Of a DNA stretch of 64,000 nt, positions 10,112 through 20,855 are shown one piece after another. The stretch is from Blepharisma stoltei (lineage: Eukaryota; Ciliophora; Heterotrichea; Heterotrichida; Blepharismidae): the NCBI GenBank assembly GCA_914767885.1, contig CAJZBQ010000051.1, forward strand, positions 62,001 through 126,000. The letters are read 5' to 3'. The notes below the pieces were generated by a model. That model saw nothing but the letters and a program-made list of their open reading frames with translations. It was not told the origin of the DNA and made no database searches. Position numbers and translations under genes: made by a program. The first letter of the stretch is position 1. Each line of letters starts with the position of its first letter.

Positions 10112-12392
10112 TTAAAAAATATCAGGAATATTTGGATAATGGCCCTGGGCTTTGCATTCCCAATATCCTCCTGTATATCTCCATTCATCATCGTTTTCTA
10201 AAGCAAACCACCTTGGGAAATACATATCGCGGCTTTCTTCAAGCTTTTTTCTTGCTGCTCTTTGCTTTTCTTCGAGCCTATGCTTTTCTGAGTTAGCAAG
10301 CTTTAGGTCTCCATTTTCTAGAGCACGCTGGTCAGGTCTATATCTTGAGTCAGTCAATGCAATTCCAGGGACTAATTCCGGTACAGTATTTTTTATTTAT
10401 ATTATAAAAATGATACTTTTTAAATAAAATTTTGACGAAATATACAAATTTTATATTAGAATATAAAAAATTTTTTAGCCATTAAATTTTATTATCATAC
10501 TTTTAATGAATAATATCTATACTGTACTTGATTTAATTGCAAAGTAAAGTCACTAAAGAAATAGCACCAATCGAAATCCTTAGGAAATGGATAAACTCTT
10601 CAGGCTTCAGAAACCTCTCCTGTTCGATTATTCACAATATCTACTCCTTTATTCCAGGTTCCTTCTAATTTATAATGTTCACTTCCATAACAATCATACA
10701 CACTTCCAGATACTTCTGTAGCTTTCTTAGAAAATCACCCAGTTCTTTTTCAATTAACTTTTGCAAAGGTTGAGGGATTTTTGCACACATTTCTATATAA
10801 AAATCAAAAAATACAAAAATAAATGTCTTTTGCAAAATCACCATTTTCAAGATTTTTTACGTCAACGACTCCATTATGCTCAACCCAAATTTTTCCAAAA
10901 ATAATATTATGGACACGAGTTTGAGGCTTATTCCAAACAAAATGATCATTATGAGGTTTTAATATCAAATGATACTTAGCTTGAGGCTCGACCAATAGAT
11001 GTGTAGCCTTAAAAGTAGTTCTTACCTGAACACTTGCCCAAAAAATATACTTTTCATGCTCGCAATGCAAAGCTGATATAGGAGGATGATGGCTTACTTG
11101 TTCCAATAACAAACGAAAACCATAAAAAATAATTTACAAAAATTAAAAAAATAAGAAAATAATTTTTTTTTTTATTTTTTACGAAAACCATCCTGCTCTA
11201 ATTCAAATGTTTCTCCTAATAAAGGGTTAAAAGGCTTCATAGTACGTCATTCACTTGTAGTATAAGAAGTTATAGCAAAGCTTGAAACTAAAGCAAGCCT
11301 ATATCTAGGATCTGGATGATCTGCGGCTCTCAATAAAATTTCATTATAAGTTAGATCTTCAGCCCATCTTTGGATAAAGCTTAAAGGCTCGTTAAAATAT
11401 ACGGGAACTGTAATTTTGCTTAATTCCTGTCCTATAGATTCTTTAACAACTTTCCAAATATTGATTTTTTCATTTGGGTCTCTGAGATGTGGCAGTCTAT
11501 CTCTATGGACCATAATGCTTGAAGTTATAGGAGCTTCTATTGGCATGATGACTTCTATTTGTTTAAATTCTTCGAATTTATCTTCAGATATATGGCTTTG
11601 GGCGTCTTCGAAATTATAATTTTCTTCTTCAACGGGGAAGCTTGCCATAACTTTTTTTTTGTCTTCTTTCACTATACTAAATAAATATAATATCAATATA
11701 AAATAATGCCTTATTTATTTAAAAATAAATAAATTATCTTAAAATACAACAGAATAACTCTTTGTAATACAGAATAATTCTACTGAATTATCAACTTGTG
11801 CGTCCTTTGCAAAATCAAATGTATTATCTGCCATTCCTTGACTTTTTACCGGAGATCATGTTTTTCTATTAAAATCCTCATCAATTTCCATATACTGTAG
11901 TACTTCAGTGGCCAGAATTTTCATTTCTTCACACAGTGATACAATTTTTTCTATCCCTGGGGTCGTTTTTATCACATTTTTTGGTATCAAGTCAATAGTC
12001 GCCTGCATTTGTGCATGGACACTTCACATTTCGCCTATTTTTCCATGAATTATTTGGTTAGATGAGCTTTCAACTGTTGCGATGCTTAATCTGGGCTCAT
12101 CAGTAAAAGTCCTTCTTTTGACGTCAGTTTGGTTAGCTTTTAAAGCATTCATCCAGTCAATAGCTTCTCCTGGAGTGTAAGCTTTTAAATGAATTTGGGT
12201 ACAACCTGTATCTATGAAAAAACGACATGGCTTGTAAGGGTGTTTACGAATTTGAGAAATTTCAAGGTGAATCATGCCACGCTGAGGAGAGCCTTTTTCT
12301 TTGCAATAGTGGAGGACACCATTGTAAAGGATGAAATACCTGCGCTGCCATCCGAAAATATAATTTGTCCACTTAAGCAAGTAGCCTTCCAT
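10112..12392 (-). CDS. Oxysterol-binding protein-related lipid transfer protein (PH + ORD), four IESs
   Basis: Removing 10382-10524, 10758-10826, 11113-11180 and 11673-11744 gives 643 codons (642 residues). An N-terminal PH domain (MEGYLLKWTNYIFGWQRRYF) binds phosphoinositides. The ligand-binding domain follows: MKPFNPLLGETFELEQDGFR, the family signature EQVSHHPPISALHCEHE, HNIIFGKIWVEH, LEGTWNK, FSDFTLQLNQVPELVP, TDSRYRPDQRALENGD, and the end GGYWECKAQGHYPNIPDIF. Such proteins move sterols or PI4P between membranes. TGA codes Trp at several places (EMWSVHAQ, EAWRVYPFP). This is unit A of the tandem duplication; unit B keeps only the middle. Confidence 0.93.
10382..10524 (+). mobile_element. 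IES, 143 bp, TA ends with inverted repeat TACAGTAT
   Basis: TA at 10382-10383 and 10525-10526. Both ends read inward as TACAGTAT. Excision joins FTLQLNQV to PELVPGIALTDSR in the frame expected for OSBP proteins. Outside the duplicated unit, so there is no second copy to compare. Confidence 0.85.
10758..10826 (+). other. Short IES, 69 bp, 10-bp direct repeat CTTTTGCAAA
   Basis: CTTTTGCAAA at 10758-10767 and 10827-10836. Excision gives NGDFAKVNWKRTGWFSKK in frame. The same IES in unit B is 68 bp, so its length is not held to codons. No TA at the ends and no inverted repeat. Confidence 0.85.
11113..11180 (+). other. Short IES, 68 bp, 11-bp direct repeat ACGAAAACCAT
   Basis: The repeat is at 11113-11123 and 11181-11191. 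Excision joins DGFR to LLLEQVSHHPP, the most conserved OSBP motif. Unit B has a 67-bp version at 19883-19949 with one base change that shortens the repeat to 10 bp. Confidence 0.88.
11673..11744 (+). other. Short IES, 72 bp, TA ends
   Basis: Between the PH and ligand-binding domains. TA at 11673-11674 and 11745-11746; excision joins SYSVV to VKEDKKKVMASF in frame. The unit B counterpart 20783-20855 is 73 bp. Ends are chosen from the frame and typical length, so a nearby TA pair cannot be fully ruled out. Confidence 0.65.
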
Positions 12393-12781
12393 TGGATTTT
12401 TTATTTTATTTTTAAAAATTTGGAGTTATAGTAAATATTCGGTGATTTAAGAATGATACAGTTAAATAAATCAATGGAGAACTTTGCAAAGCTTAGAAAT
12501 GATTAAATTTATTTTGCTCTGGCTAAATAAATTGATACCAAAAAAGTTTATTCAAAAAACTTATTAAGATGATAGAGTTGATAGTATTTTAATTATTTAA
12601 TATTAAATAATATAAATTATTCGCATTGAAATCTCATAAAAGTAAATAATCTAAATAATTTTTCATTAAACCCAGCTAATTTTTTGCGTTTTTGACAAGT
12701 TAACTATTTGTAAAATTTCTCGAGTATTATTCTCAGTTTAATGAATTATATTAGAAAGTCAATTTTAAGCTTAACAAGAAT
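12393..12781. other. Intergenic spacer
   Basis: AT-rich DNA between the OSBP start and the 3' end of the coiled-coil gene. No open frame or repeat stands out. It is missing from unit B, where a deletion fuses the two flanking genes. Confidence 0.5.
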
Positions 12782-13756
12782 TTAATTAAATTTATTTCTG
12801 TATGCTCGCCTTTCCCTAGTTGACATTACTGATGAAATCCTTCTAGGATTACTATCAGAATCAATGCTACTTGATAGCATTTTTAGCCTCCTGTTTCCTT
12901 TAATATATCGATATTGGCTGTCTTCTTCATTGATTTTTGCTTCTAGCTCATCAGATCCCATGCTTTCCGCTACATTTTTAGGTGTTTTAAAATGCATGGT
13001 ATTACTAATCAAAGGCATCATGGATACATCAATTGTTTTTAATGGAGAAAATTCTGAGGTAAGTGACTCAATTAGTTTAAGTAAAGTATTATGAGATCTC
13101 ATACGTGAATTTTCTTCAGACCTAAGGCGAGCTTCAAGCGTAAAAAGCCTTGCTTCAGTCCCTGACATCCCATCAAGATGACGAAGATTTATAGGTAGCC
13201 AGGACAATTTTTCTGATAGCTCAATAATATTATTATGAATAATTTCTTTACTTTTATTGAAATTTTTTTCAATTTGTTTTGCAGTGTCTTGCAATTTTGT
13301 ATTGAATTTCTCTTCTTGTGAATTTATCACGTTGAGGATTTCTTGCTTTAGGGAAAATAATTGTTCTTGGAATTCGTCTGGGAAAGGCGAAGAAGAAATT
13401 TCAAGCTTGAGTTCTTCAGCTTTGGAAGGAGAAGGCTTAATTGTGGGGGATTTTGTGATTTTTCGATTAAATTTTTTTAATTTTGAAATTTCGCCATGAA
13501 TTTCATCAATAATCCCTTGAAAATTATCTATTTCATCTTTTATTTTGTCAACGTAATTATTAGTTTTCATATCTTTTTCATCAAAAACTTCTCTCATAAT
13601 TCTAATCTTTTTCCTTAATTTCTTCTTTTTCTCAGCAAGATTAAAAATTTTCGCTTCAATTTCATTAGATTTTTCGATTATTTTTTCTTCCAAAATTTTC
13701 TTATTTTCCACTACAAATTCATTTGATTCGCTCAATATTTTTTCTTCCATTGCCAT
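12782..13756 (-). CDS. Coiled-coil protein, unit A (complete)
   Basis: A 324-residue protein of unknown family. Residues 1-95 and 130-200 are Lys/Glu-rich heptad-type helix (KSNEIEAKIFNLAEKKKKL, KFNTKLQDTAKQIEKNF), a short Pro/Ser linker lies near 103-125, and the C-terminus is basic with possible phosphorylation sites (SSSIDSDSNPRRISS). The motif ARLFTLEARLRSEE and flanking helix suggest a cytoskeletal or basal-body role, as with other ciliate coiled-coil proteins, but this is only inference. The unit B copy is cut at SQYRYI. Confidence 0.75.
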   Translation of the reverse strand: MAMEEKILSESNEFVVENKKILEEKIIEKSNEIEAKIFNLAEKKKKLRKKIRIMREVFDEKDMKTNNYVDKIKDEIDNFQGIIDEIHGEISKLKKFNRKITKSPTIKPSPSKAEELKLEISSSPFPDEFQEQLFSLKQEILNVINSQEEKFNTKLQDTAKQIEKNFNKSKEIIHNNIIELSEKLSWLPINLRHLDGMSGTEARLFTLEARLRSEENSRMRSHNTLLKLIESLTSEFSPLKTIDVSMMPLISNTMHFKTPKNVAESMGSDELEAKINEEDSQYRYIKGNRRLKMLSSSIDSDSNPRRISSVMSTRERRAYRNKFN

Positions 13757-13767
13757 AAGCCTATCTT

Positions 13768-14299
13768 ATATATTAAAATGGCGAACTAGCTCTTAATTCC
13801 TGCTATTGGACCCAGGGACCTCGAGGTTTGGAGATGGTATCCGTAAATCTGTATCCGACCAAGTTATAGTTATTTTAGTGAAGCACAGTGTCGGTTATAA
13901 ACTGCACACTTTACTATAGATCAAGGCTTTTCTGCCACAGAGGGAAATGGAGCCAAGTATTGGAGAGAAGCCCCCTGTAGGATAAAGAGTATTTTTCATG
14001 GCCAATCAGATTTGCTTTCCAGCTTGAAACTAGGAGCTACACCTTGGGCTTCGGATTTCCATTTTGGGAAAAGAATCAATCAGAAATTCAACCATCTTGA
14101 ATGTCCAATGGTGGGTAATCTTTATTGGCGCTCAGCACAGTGGTGAAAGACCCATCCGACAACGGCATAGTGAGTGCAGGCCTTTATCTTGCAGAAAGCG
14201 ATTTTCGCGATATTGTGAAACCATACTTGAGAGCAATTGAGGAAGCCTAAGGAAAAGAGTTAGTTCCACTGAACTTTTTCATTATATATAATTTAGCTA
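13768..14299 (+). mobile_element. Retroelement-like insertion E2, unit A, 11-bp target duplication
   Basis: AAGCCTATCTT flanks the block at 13757-13767 and 14300-14310. It is GC-richer than its surroundings and begins TATTAAAATGGCG, like E1 (AATTAAAATATGGCG). The unit B copy (21750-22262) has the same duplication, so insertion came before the tandem duplication. It has no convincing coding content. A 35-40 bp stretch near 13880 is missing from unit B. Confidence 0.65.
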
Positions 14300-14329
14300 A
14301 AGCCTATCTTCAAAATTTCTATTTAAATT

Positions 14330-14962
14330 TTACGATCTGACTATATTAATTTGTCTGTTAACTTGCTGTATTTCAGGATTCACTAAATTTTCTCTTATTT
14401 CAAGTCTAATTTTGTCACGTAAATTATCACAACTTGTTTTGATTTTTGTTTCTATTTGTTGTAGCGTAGGTCAGGTATTGGTATGTCTTTCAGACGTATG
14501 CAATCTTTCATCAAAAGACAAAATTTTGTTAGAGAGTCAGTTCGTCTTGGTATCAAGATCTTTTGCTAATTGGTCTTGTAGTATTTTATTTTTCTCAAGA
14601 AATGAAGTTTCTAATTCTGAAATTATTGTTGAGATTTTGTCTTCAGTCAATTTTATATAGGAATTATTATATATTTTTTTTAATTAAATTAATATAATTT
14701 TTCTAAAATTTATTAATATAATTAATACAGTACAATAGAGCATATCTTTTGTTGATTTTAAAACTTTTTTATGCTTGATAGTGAATTTTTCCTGGAGATC
14801 TTTTAGTTGAAATGATAAATTGTTAGAAATTTTTGATTGATAGCAAATTGAATTTTTTATTGTGTTGAATGCTGAAATAATAGGCTGAGGAATATTAAGC
14901 CATTCTGTAGTATCTAATTTTTCCAGTTCTTCAATATAATTAATACCTTCGTTAGATTCCAT
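14330..14962 (-). CDS. Small coiled-coil protein, unit A, one IES
   Basis: After removing 14654-14725 the frame is 561 nt (186 residues), exactly as in unit B. It starts MESNEGINYIEELEKLDTTEW and runs as a mostly helical heptad-rich protein (KLTEDKISTIISELETSFLEK, LSNKILSFDERLHTSERH), ending in NPEIQQVNRQINIVRS. TGA is Trp in TKTNWLSNK and TNTWPTLQQ. Function unknown. Similar general layout to ciliate striated-fibre or basal-body coiled-coil proteins, without a recognised domain. Confidence 0.75.
14654..14725 (+). other. Short IES, 72 bp, TA ends
   Basis: TA at 14654-14655 and 14726-14727. Removal joins YCTV to KLTEDK. The unit B copy (22617-22686) is 70 bp, yet both genes become 561 nt after removal, which strongly supports the ends. 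Confidence 0.8.
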
Positions 14963-15266
14963 TTACTAGTCGAATATAATAGTTTTTAGTTATCAAAATA
15001 CTAAAATTATAAAAACTTTATCATAAGTTTACAGTCCTTCTAAAAACGTAATTTATAAAGAAAACTTTATTCCTTTCCTGACCGAAATAATTCAAATCAA
15101 TTAGTGATATTACTCATTTCTCGCTTTCATGCATTAATTTGCAATATTCTAAAGCTATAAAATCAATCAAGACTTGTCCATATGTAGCTTAGTTCAATCA
15201 TTTAAAGAAACATACCATATAAATCAATAGTTTTTTAAATTAATTATTAACAATAAAATAATTGAT
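14963..15266. other. Intergenic spacer, unit A
   Basis: AT-rich spacer between the small coiled-coil gene start and the transporter stop, conserved in unit B (22924-23236) with scattered changes. Nothing recognisable within it. Confidence 0.5.
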
Positions 15267-16475
15267 TTAAGGAGAAACTTGCGCGATATTGGAATTTCCT
15301 TGATCTGTTTTCCCTAGATCTTGAGAATTACCAAATTTCTCTAAATCATGCACATTACTTGTTTTATCCCCTTCTTTTATATCATTAATTTTCCAAGGAG
15401 ATATCGGGTTACTCGTTTTTTCGCTTGCATTATCCTTTTTTTGCTTTTCTTTAAAGGATTTCCATCTTTTAAGTCCAAAATCAGTCAAAAGTTGTCCAAT
15501 TATAATAAATAGAACTTCAAGTGCAGCTTGTGGTAAAAGCACTAAATTTGCCATGGCAGGCCCAGGACAAAAACCAGTTAAACCCCATCCCATCCCAAAA
15601 AACGCAGGGCAATAATAATCCCATAATCAATTTGTTTATTTGTAGGAACTCCAAATTTTGCACTGCATAATGGTTTTTTTCTGTCTTAAAATCAAGTTAA
15701 ATGCAACCACATTAATGCTTACTGCAACAGCCATCACAAATATCAAACTTGGATCCCAGCCATCAGCCATCGTTAAAAATGCGAGAATTTTAGTCCTTCT
15801 GCACATTCCTGACAGTAAAAGTCCTAAGCCGAACAAAGCTCCTGCAAAGCAAGAGACCCATAAGTCGAATTTCCCTATTTTTGTGGTTGCCTTGGATAGA
15901 GCGGTGATGATAGCTAGTATTAAAAAGCCAACGAAAACTGCTAAATAAACTCAGCCGCTTACTAATCTATAGATATCATAAGCATCACTGCTAACGTCCA
16001 AAGTGTCATCTAAAAATGGCTCATAATGCCTCAATGTGGCAGTTGCAATCCCAAAACCCAAAAATATACAAGTTGCTATAATAGATCTTGGAGAAAATCT
16101 AGGGACTCCACATACAGCATGACCACTTGTGCATCCATTTCCAAATTTTGTCCCGAAGCCCACAAATAGTCCTCCCACAATCCATCCAGCCACATCTAAA
16201 TCATCTCCAGCCTCTTCGCCATCAAAAATCTTTTGTCCACTAACTTTATGGTCCACCCCCAGCCTAAAGCACACAATTATTCCAATTAGCCCAGTTATAA
16301 AACTTATTTTCCATATCAAGCCTTCTTTCTTATTCCATGTCGAGATTGTAAAAAGAATTCCACTCATCCCTGTGATTCTTCCCATCACATATAAGTTAAT
16401 AATCGTTGAAAGTGCTATTAAAAAGCCTCCCAAGCAGGCAAAACCAACTGCTGTTCCATCCCAGTCGACTCCCAT
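15267..16475 (-). pseudogene. YeeE/YedE-type transporter, unit A, with two frameshifts
   Basis: Same gene as 23237-24457 but disrupted. It keeps the conserved GNGCTSGHAVCG and GWGLTGFCPGPA segments. Relative to unit B it has an extra T in a T-run at about 15670-15676 and a missing C at about 15606; between them the frame is shifted and meets a TAA at 15636. The C-terminal tail is also four codons shorter. Either a decayed copy or homopolymer sequencing errors. If real, translation would stop after residue 213 plus about 66 codons, losing the second conserved pore motif. Confidence 0.75.
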
Positions 16476-16703
16476 GATTTTTATTTGGAGTTGAAAACAT
16501 GAATTTAAATTTATTAAGTATTCAGTGAAATGGAATACCGTATTGAAATATGGAAATATGGGTATTTATTTTATATTATTTTTATAATAGTTAAGTTATT
16601 TAAGAGCTAAGAAGGAGTTTTGCAATAAAAACTGATAAGAATTTTGCTAGAGCCAATAGACTGAGCTTTAATTTTAAACTTGCCCAATCTTAGTAACAAT
16701 AAT

Positions 16704-18077
16704 ATGGATCCTCACAAAGAAATTCTGAAGAAAATTGAAGCACAAACCCTCAATATTGCCCAGCTTACATTTGAAAATTTACTTGAAGCAAGCTTTAAAT
16801 CAATTACAACATTGACTGAAAGCATTAAATGAAACAGAAACCAAAGACTTGAATCTAATGAATATTTAGCAGAATCAGTTTTACAAAAACATGATATCAT
16901 TGAGGAATTAAGCAATGTTACTAATACTCAGCAGCGTGAAATAGAATCACTCCAAAATGATATTGACCAAGCCGATGAGTTGATATATTACAAAACTGAA
17001 GAAAATAAGCACATCAACAAAAGGGTAGATCAGCTAAGCACAGAGGTTGTTTCACTAAAGAAAAATAATAAAAATATGAAGCTAATGGGTGCTGAAAAAG
17101 AAAAAGCAATAAAAGGTTTAGAAGCTAAACTTGATAAGGAAAGTGCAGAAAAGCAAAAAATAATCAAGAATTTAGAAGCAAGAATAAATCAACTAGAATC
17201 AAAATTAGATCAGGGGCAAGCAACAATCAAACATTTAGAGGAAAAACTGAATAAAGAAAATGCTGATAAGCAAGCAATAATCGAGCAATTGGATAAGGAA
17301 AAAGTAGATAAGGAAGCAATAATCGAAAAATTGGATAAGTGCAAAAAAAGAATCAAGCATTTAGAAGCGAAATTTGATATGGAAAATGCAGATCATCAAG
17401 CAAATATGAAGTCATTAGTGGAAAAAGATAAGAAAAAAGATATACAAATTTCCCACTTAGAAGCAAAGCTGAAAAAATCTAGTAAAAAATCCAAATCTCA
17501 AGATGAAAAAATCATTGATCAGCAAGCCCTAATAGTTAATCAGAATGCCAAAATCTCTGAGCTGCAAGCCCGAATGACTAAGCAGGATGATACTATAAAT
17601 GAATTAGTTCAGGAAGTTCGAAGGACGAATCAAATATGACTAAAAAGTGAAGAAGAGAAAAGTCAAGGTGCCTTTCTTGCTCTTGCACCTCTAACTTTGA
17701 GGGAAACGTTTAGAACTCTAAAGAATTACTTATTGAAATTCTTTAATAGAAAATGCCAAACGACCATAGATGCACAATTGTCTTTCAATAGCTTATATGC
17801 TGTGAAACAGTTTTTATTGCAGCAAGGAAACGAAAATTCCTATCATCAATGGATGAATGAAGTGTTATCTCAATTTGATATTGATGAAGAGAAGTTCAAT
17901 AACTGCAAGGGGTTAAACAAGGTGATGAATAAAGAAGTTCATTGGGAAGGTTTGCTAACATACAGAGCCTTATACGAAATTGGAGAAACCATAAAAATCC
18001 CAGCCGCAAAGAAGCTTTATGAAATATTAAAAGGTTTTATTCTGTTTCAGAAAGGAAAAGAAGAAGGCACTAATTAA
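16704..18077 (+). CDS. Long coiled-coil protein, single copy
   Basis: A 457-residue protein with no IES. TGA is read as Trp in SIKWNRNQ and in NQIWLKSEEE. Residues about 60-310 form a near-continuous coiled coil with a loose repeat around HLEAKLxKExADKQ (KGLEAKLDKESAEKQ, KHLEEKLNKENADKQ, KHLEAKFDMENADHQ). The C-terminal 130 residues are globular (LRETFRTLKNYLLKFF, NSYHQWMNEVLSQFDIDEEKF, TYRALYEIGETIKIPAAKKLYEIL). In unit B most of the gene is lost; only its last 28 codons remain at 25327-25411. Function unknown; a cytoskeletal role is a guess. Confidence 0.8.
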
Positions 18078-18267
18078 AAGATTTTATATCTTTCATAAAA
18101 CTAAAGAGTCAAATAAAAAATATATTTTATTATTTCTTAAAATTATGCATTCTATTTAAAATGATGTCATTTTTTTAAAAATTTTCAGATTGCTTAAAAT
18201 CTCTCTTATATATTTATCTTCCTTTTTCCAATATCTCTAAAAGTATTTAATTAATTTTATTTAAAAA

Positions 18268-19352
18268 ATGACCTTGGCTGCCTTGCACTGCTATTTCTTT
18301 TTCTTCTTTCTTCATCATTTCTCTGCATTTCTGCAAAAAATCATCTTCAAGCTCTTGTCTTTCTGCTGGAATCGAATAATGCAAAGGATGGCGAAGCTGC
18401 GTCAAGTTATGGACCCTTTAATTTAAAACCTGTGGGGCTGGGGACATATTTCTTTCATAGCTGATTCTTGGGGGTGTTGAATTTCTGCTAGGTCTTCCAC
18501 TGCTGGCATCTTCTCTTTTTGGAGTGCTAGTTTCTTTGCTTTCTTCGACTTCTTGGTATATTTCAAAAGACCGCTGAGACGCTGGCGGGGTCTTGTCTTC
18601 TCTAGGCTCTTCTTGGGATTCCATATATTCTAACGGAGGGGTCGCAGGCTCTTCTTTATAATGATGAGAAGTCTCACCTGTAGACTGATGGAATAAGTTT
18701 TCAAAAGGGTCTGGGGAAGCATAATGGGTTTCTTTTGACTCTTCCAGTGACTTTTGGTAAGAATTCCATGCGCCTGTGCTCCCAACATCAGAAACCAGAC
18801 GGTCAGTAGACTGTGGGTGAATATCTACTACAGGGGAATAAGAAGGCTCAGGCGGCTCAGCTGGAAATGACAAAGCTTCATAATTAAACGGCTCATATAA
18901 ATTGTCATTTTCTAATTTTAATTGATTTAGCTGCAAGTCAAGCTGCTGGATTTCTTCGTCTTTGTCTTGGATTTCTAAATAAAGCATGTCACATTCTTGA
19001 TGTAAAGCAGAAAGCTCATTACGAAGAGAAGAAATATCGGTTTGTAGCTCAGAAATTTGTGAGTCGAGAAATGAATTTTTAGGCTGATGAAGGCGGGCTG
19101 TGAGGATTTTTATGTCTTCTTCAAGTCTACTGGTTGCTTCGTGAGACTGAGTTTTATATCTTTTGTATTCTTCTGATACTCTTATGCTGTGGTCTCTTAG
19201 TTTTGTGCATTCGCTTGTATGGATTTCGATTTCTCTCTGCAAATTTTCAGCTTCACAGTTCCGATTGTCGATGTCTGCGTTAAGTTTCTCTATTTTTTGC
19301 TGGTCTTTTCGGACCTGACCTTCAGAATCAAGCTTACGCAATTTTCTTCTCA
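18268..19352 (-). pseudogene. Coiled-coil protein CC3, unit A, truncated at both ends
   Basis: Homologous to 25592-27178. The N-terminal third is missing because the duplication junction at about 19352 joins this gene to OSBP sequence. Near the C-terminus a G-to-T type change gives TAA at 18418 where unit B has GAA (APQVLN then stop, against APQVLNERVHNL), and an A-run near 18336 is one base shorter. So the copy has lost both start and end and is very likely dead. Confidence 0.8.
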
Positions 19353-19527
19353 GGAAATGGATAAACTCTTCAGGCTTCAGAAACCTCTCCTGTTCGATTA
19401 TTCACAATATCTACTCCTTTATTCCAGGTTCCTTCTAATTTATAATGTTCACTGCCATAACAATCATACACACTTCCAGATACTTCTGTAGCTTTCTTAG
19501 AAAATCACCCAGTTCTTTTTCAATTAA

Positions 19528-19595
19528 CTTTTGCAAAGGTTGAGGAGATTTGCACACATTTCTATATAAAAATCAAAAAATACAAAAATAAATGT
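19528..19595 (+). other. Short IES, 68 bp, CTTTTGCAAA repeats (unit B)
   Basis: Counterpart of 10758-10826. The 10-bp repeat is at 19528-19537 and 19596-19605. It is one base shorter than in unit A. Confidence 0.85.
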
Positions 19596-19882
19596 CTTTT
19601 GCAAAATCACCATTTTCAAGATTTTTTACGTCAACAACTCCATTATGCTCGACCCAAATTTTTCCAAAAATAATATTATGGACACGAGTTTGAGGCTTAT
19701 TCCAAACAAAATGATCATTATGAGGTTTTAATATCAAATGATACTTAGTTTGAGACTCGACCAATAGATGTGTAGCCTTAAAAGTAGTTCTTACCTGAAC
19801 ACTTGCCCAAAAAATATACTCTTCATGCTCACAATGCAAAGCTGATATAGGAGGATGATGGCTTACTTGTTCCAATAACAAG

Positions 19883-19949
19883 CGAAAACCATAAAAAATA
19901 ATTTACAAAATTAAAAAAAAATAAGAAAATAATTGATTTTTATTTTTTA
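19883..19949 (+). other. Short IES, 67 bp, CGAAAACCAT repeats (unit B)
   Basis: Counterpart of 11113-11180. The repeat is at 19883-19892 and 19950-19959. It is one base shorter than in unit A. Confidence 0.85.
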
Positions 19950-20007
19950 CGAAAACCATCCTGCTCTAATTCAAATGTTTCTCCTAATAAAGGGTTAAAA
20001 GGCTTCA

Positions 20008-20349
20008 TAAGGATCGCCCCCCCCTCATTTGTCCGATTTTCTAGTTTTTTTTTATAGGATAAAAAAAAAATTCAGGACCTCACTTGTCCCAAAATCTAGT
20101 CAAATATGATTTGTCCCATTTTCTAGTCTTTTTTGGATTTTTTCAAATGTCCTAAATTTTAATTTTTTACTTTAAAAATACTAGAAAATGAGACAATTGA
20201 GGTCCTGAAAAATATTTTTTCCTATCAAAATTTTGACTAGAAAATTGGACAAATGAGGTGCTAAAAAAATTTTTTATTCATATAAAAAAAACTAGAAAAA
20301 TGGACAAATGATAAAAAACTAGAAAATTGACAAATGAGGGGGGGATCCT
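20008..20349 (+). mobile_element. IES, 342 bp, TA ends, present only in unit B
   Basis: TA at 20008-20009 and 20350-20351. Unit A reads GGCTTCATAGTACGTCATTC without it (11232-11251). Both ends read TAAGGATC then a C-run then TCATTTGTC. The motif TTGTCCxATTTTCTAG recurs about three times forward in the left half and four times inverted in the right half, giving a nested palindrome. A recent gain in unit B or a clean loss in unit A. Confidence 0.95.
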
Positions 20350-20782
20350 TAGTACGCCATTCACTTGTAGTATAAGAAGTTATAGCAAAGCTTGAAACTA
20401 ATGCAAGCCTATATCTAGGATCTGGATGGTCTGCTGCTCTTAATAAAAATTCATTATAAGTTAGATCTTCAGCCCATCTTTGGATAAAGCTTAAAGGCTC
20501 GTTAAAATATACAGGAACTGTAATTTTGCTTAATTCCTGTCCTATAGATTCTTTAACAACTTTCCAAATATTGATTTTTTCATTTGGGTCTCTGAGATGT
20601 GGCAGTCTATCTCTATGGACCATAATACTTGAAGTTATAGGAGCTTCTATTGGCATGATGACTTCTATTTGTTTAAATTCTTCGAATTTATCTTCAGATA
20701 TATGGCTTTGGGCGTCTTCGAAATTATAATTTTCTTCTTCAGCGGGGAAGCTTGTCATAACTTTTTTTTTGTCTTCTTTCAC

Positions 20783-20855
20783 TATACTAAATAAATATAA
20801 TATCAATATAAAATAATGCCTTATTTATTTAAAAAATAAATAAATTATCTTAAAA
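20783..20855 (+). other. Short IES, 73 bp, TA ends (unit B)
   Basis: Counterpart of 11673-11744, one A longer in an A-run. Just beyond it, at about 20886, the deletion junction with the coiled-coil gene begins. Confidence 0.6.

Larger units (their letters stand above)
19352..20806 (-). pseudogene. OSBP-related gene fragment, unit B
   Basis: Middle of the ligand-binding domain only. It includes the EQVSHHPP signature and the start VKEDKKKVMTSFPAEEENYN, but lacks the PH domain (deleted) and the last 100 or so residues (cut at the duplication junction). It carries four IESs, one of which (20008-20349) is absent from unit A. The coding stretches remain nearly identical to unit A, which suggests the duplication is recent. 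Confidence 0.8.

Noticed and set aside
10384-10520. An alternative 138-bp cut for the first OSBP IES
   Set aside because: It leaves the protein out of register with the conserved FTLQLNQV segment; the 143-bp cut with matching TACAGTAT ends gives whole codons.
10758-11191. Reading the repeat-flanked segments in the OSBP gene as introns
   Set aside because: They lack GT..AG ends, are about 68 bp rather than 15-16 nt, and carry long flanking direct repeats. The same holds for 3527-3599 and 52887-52970.
15658-16494. Long plus-strand open frames opposite the transporter gene (also 23697-24569)
   Set aside because: They are the reverse of a clearly conserved membrane protein; hydrophobic composition explains them.
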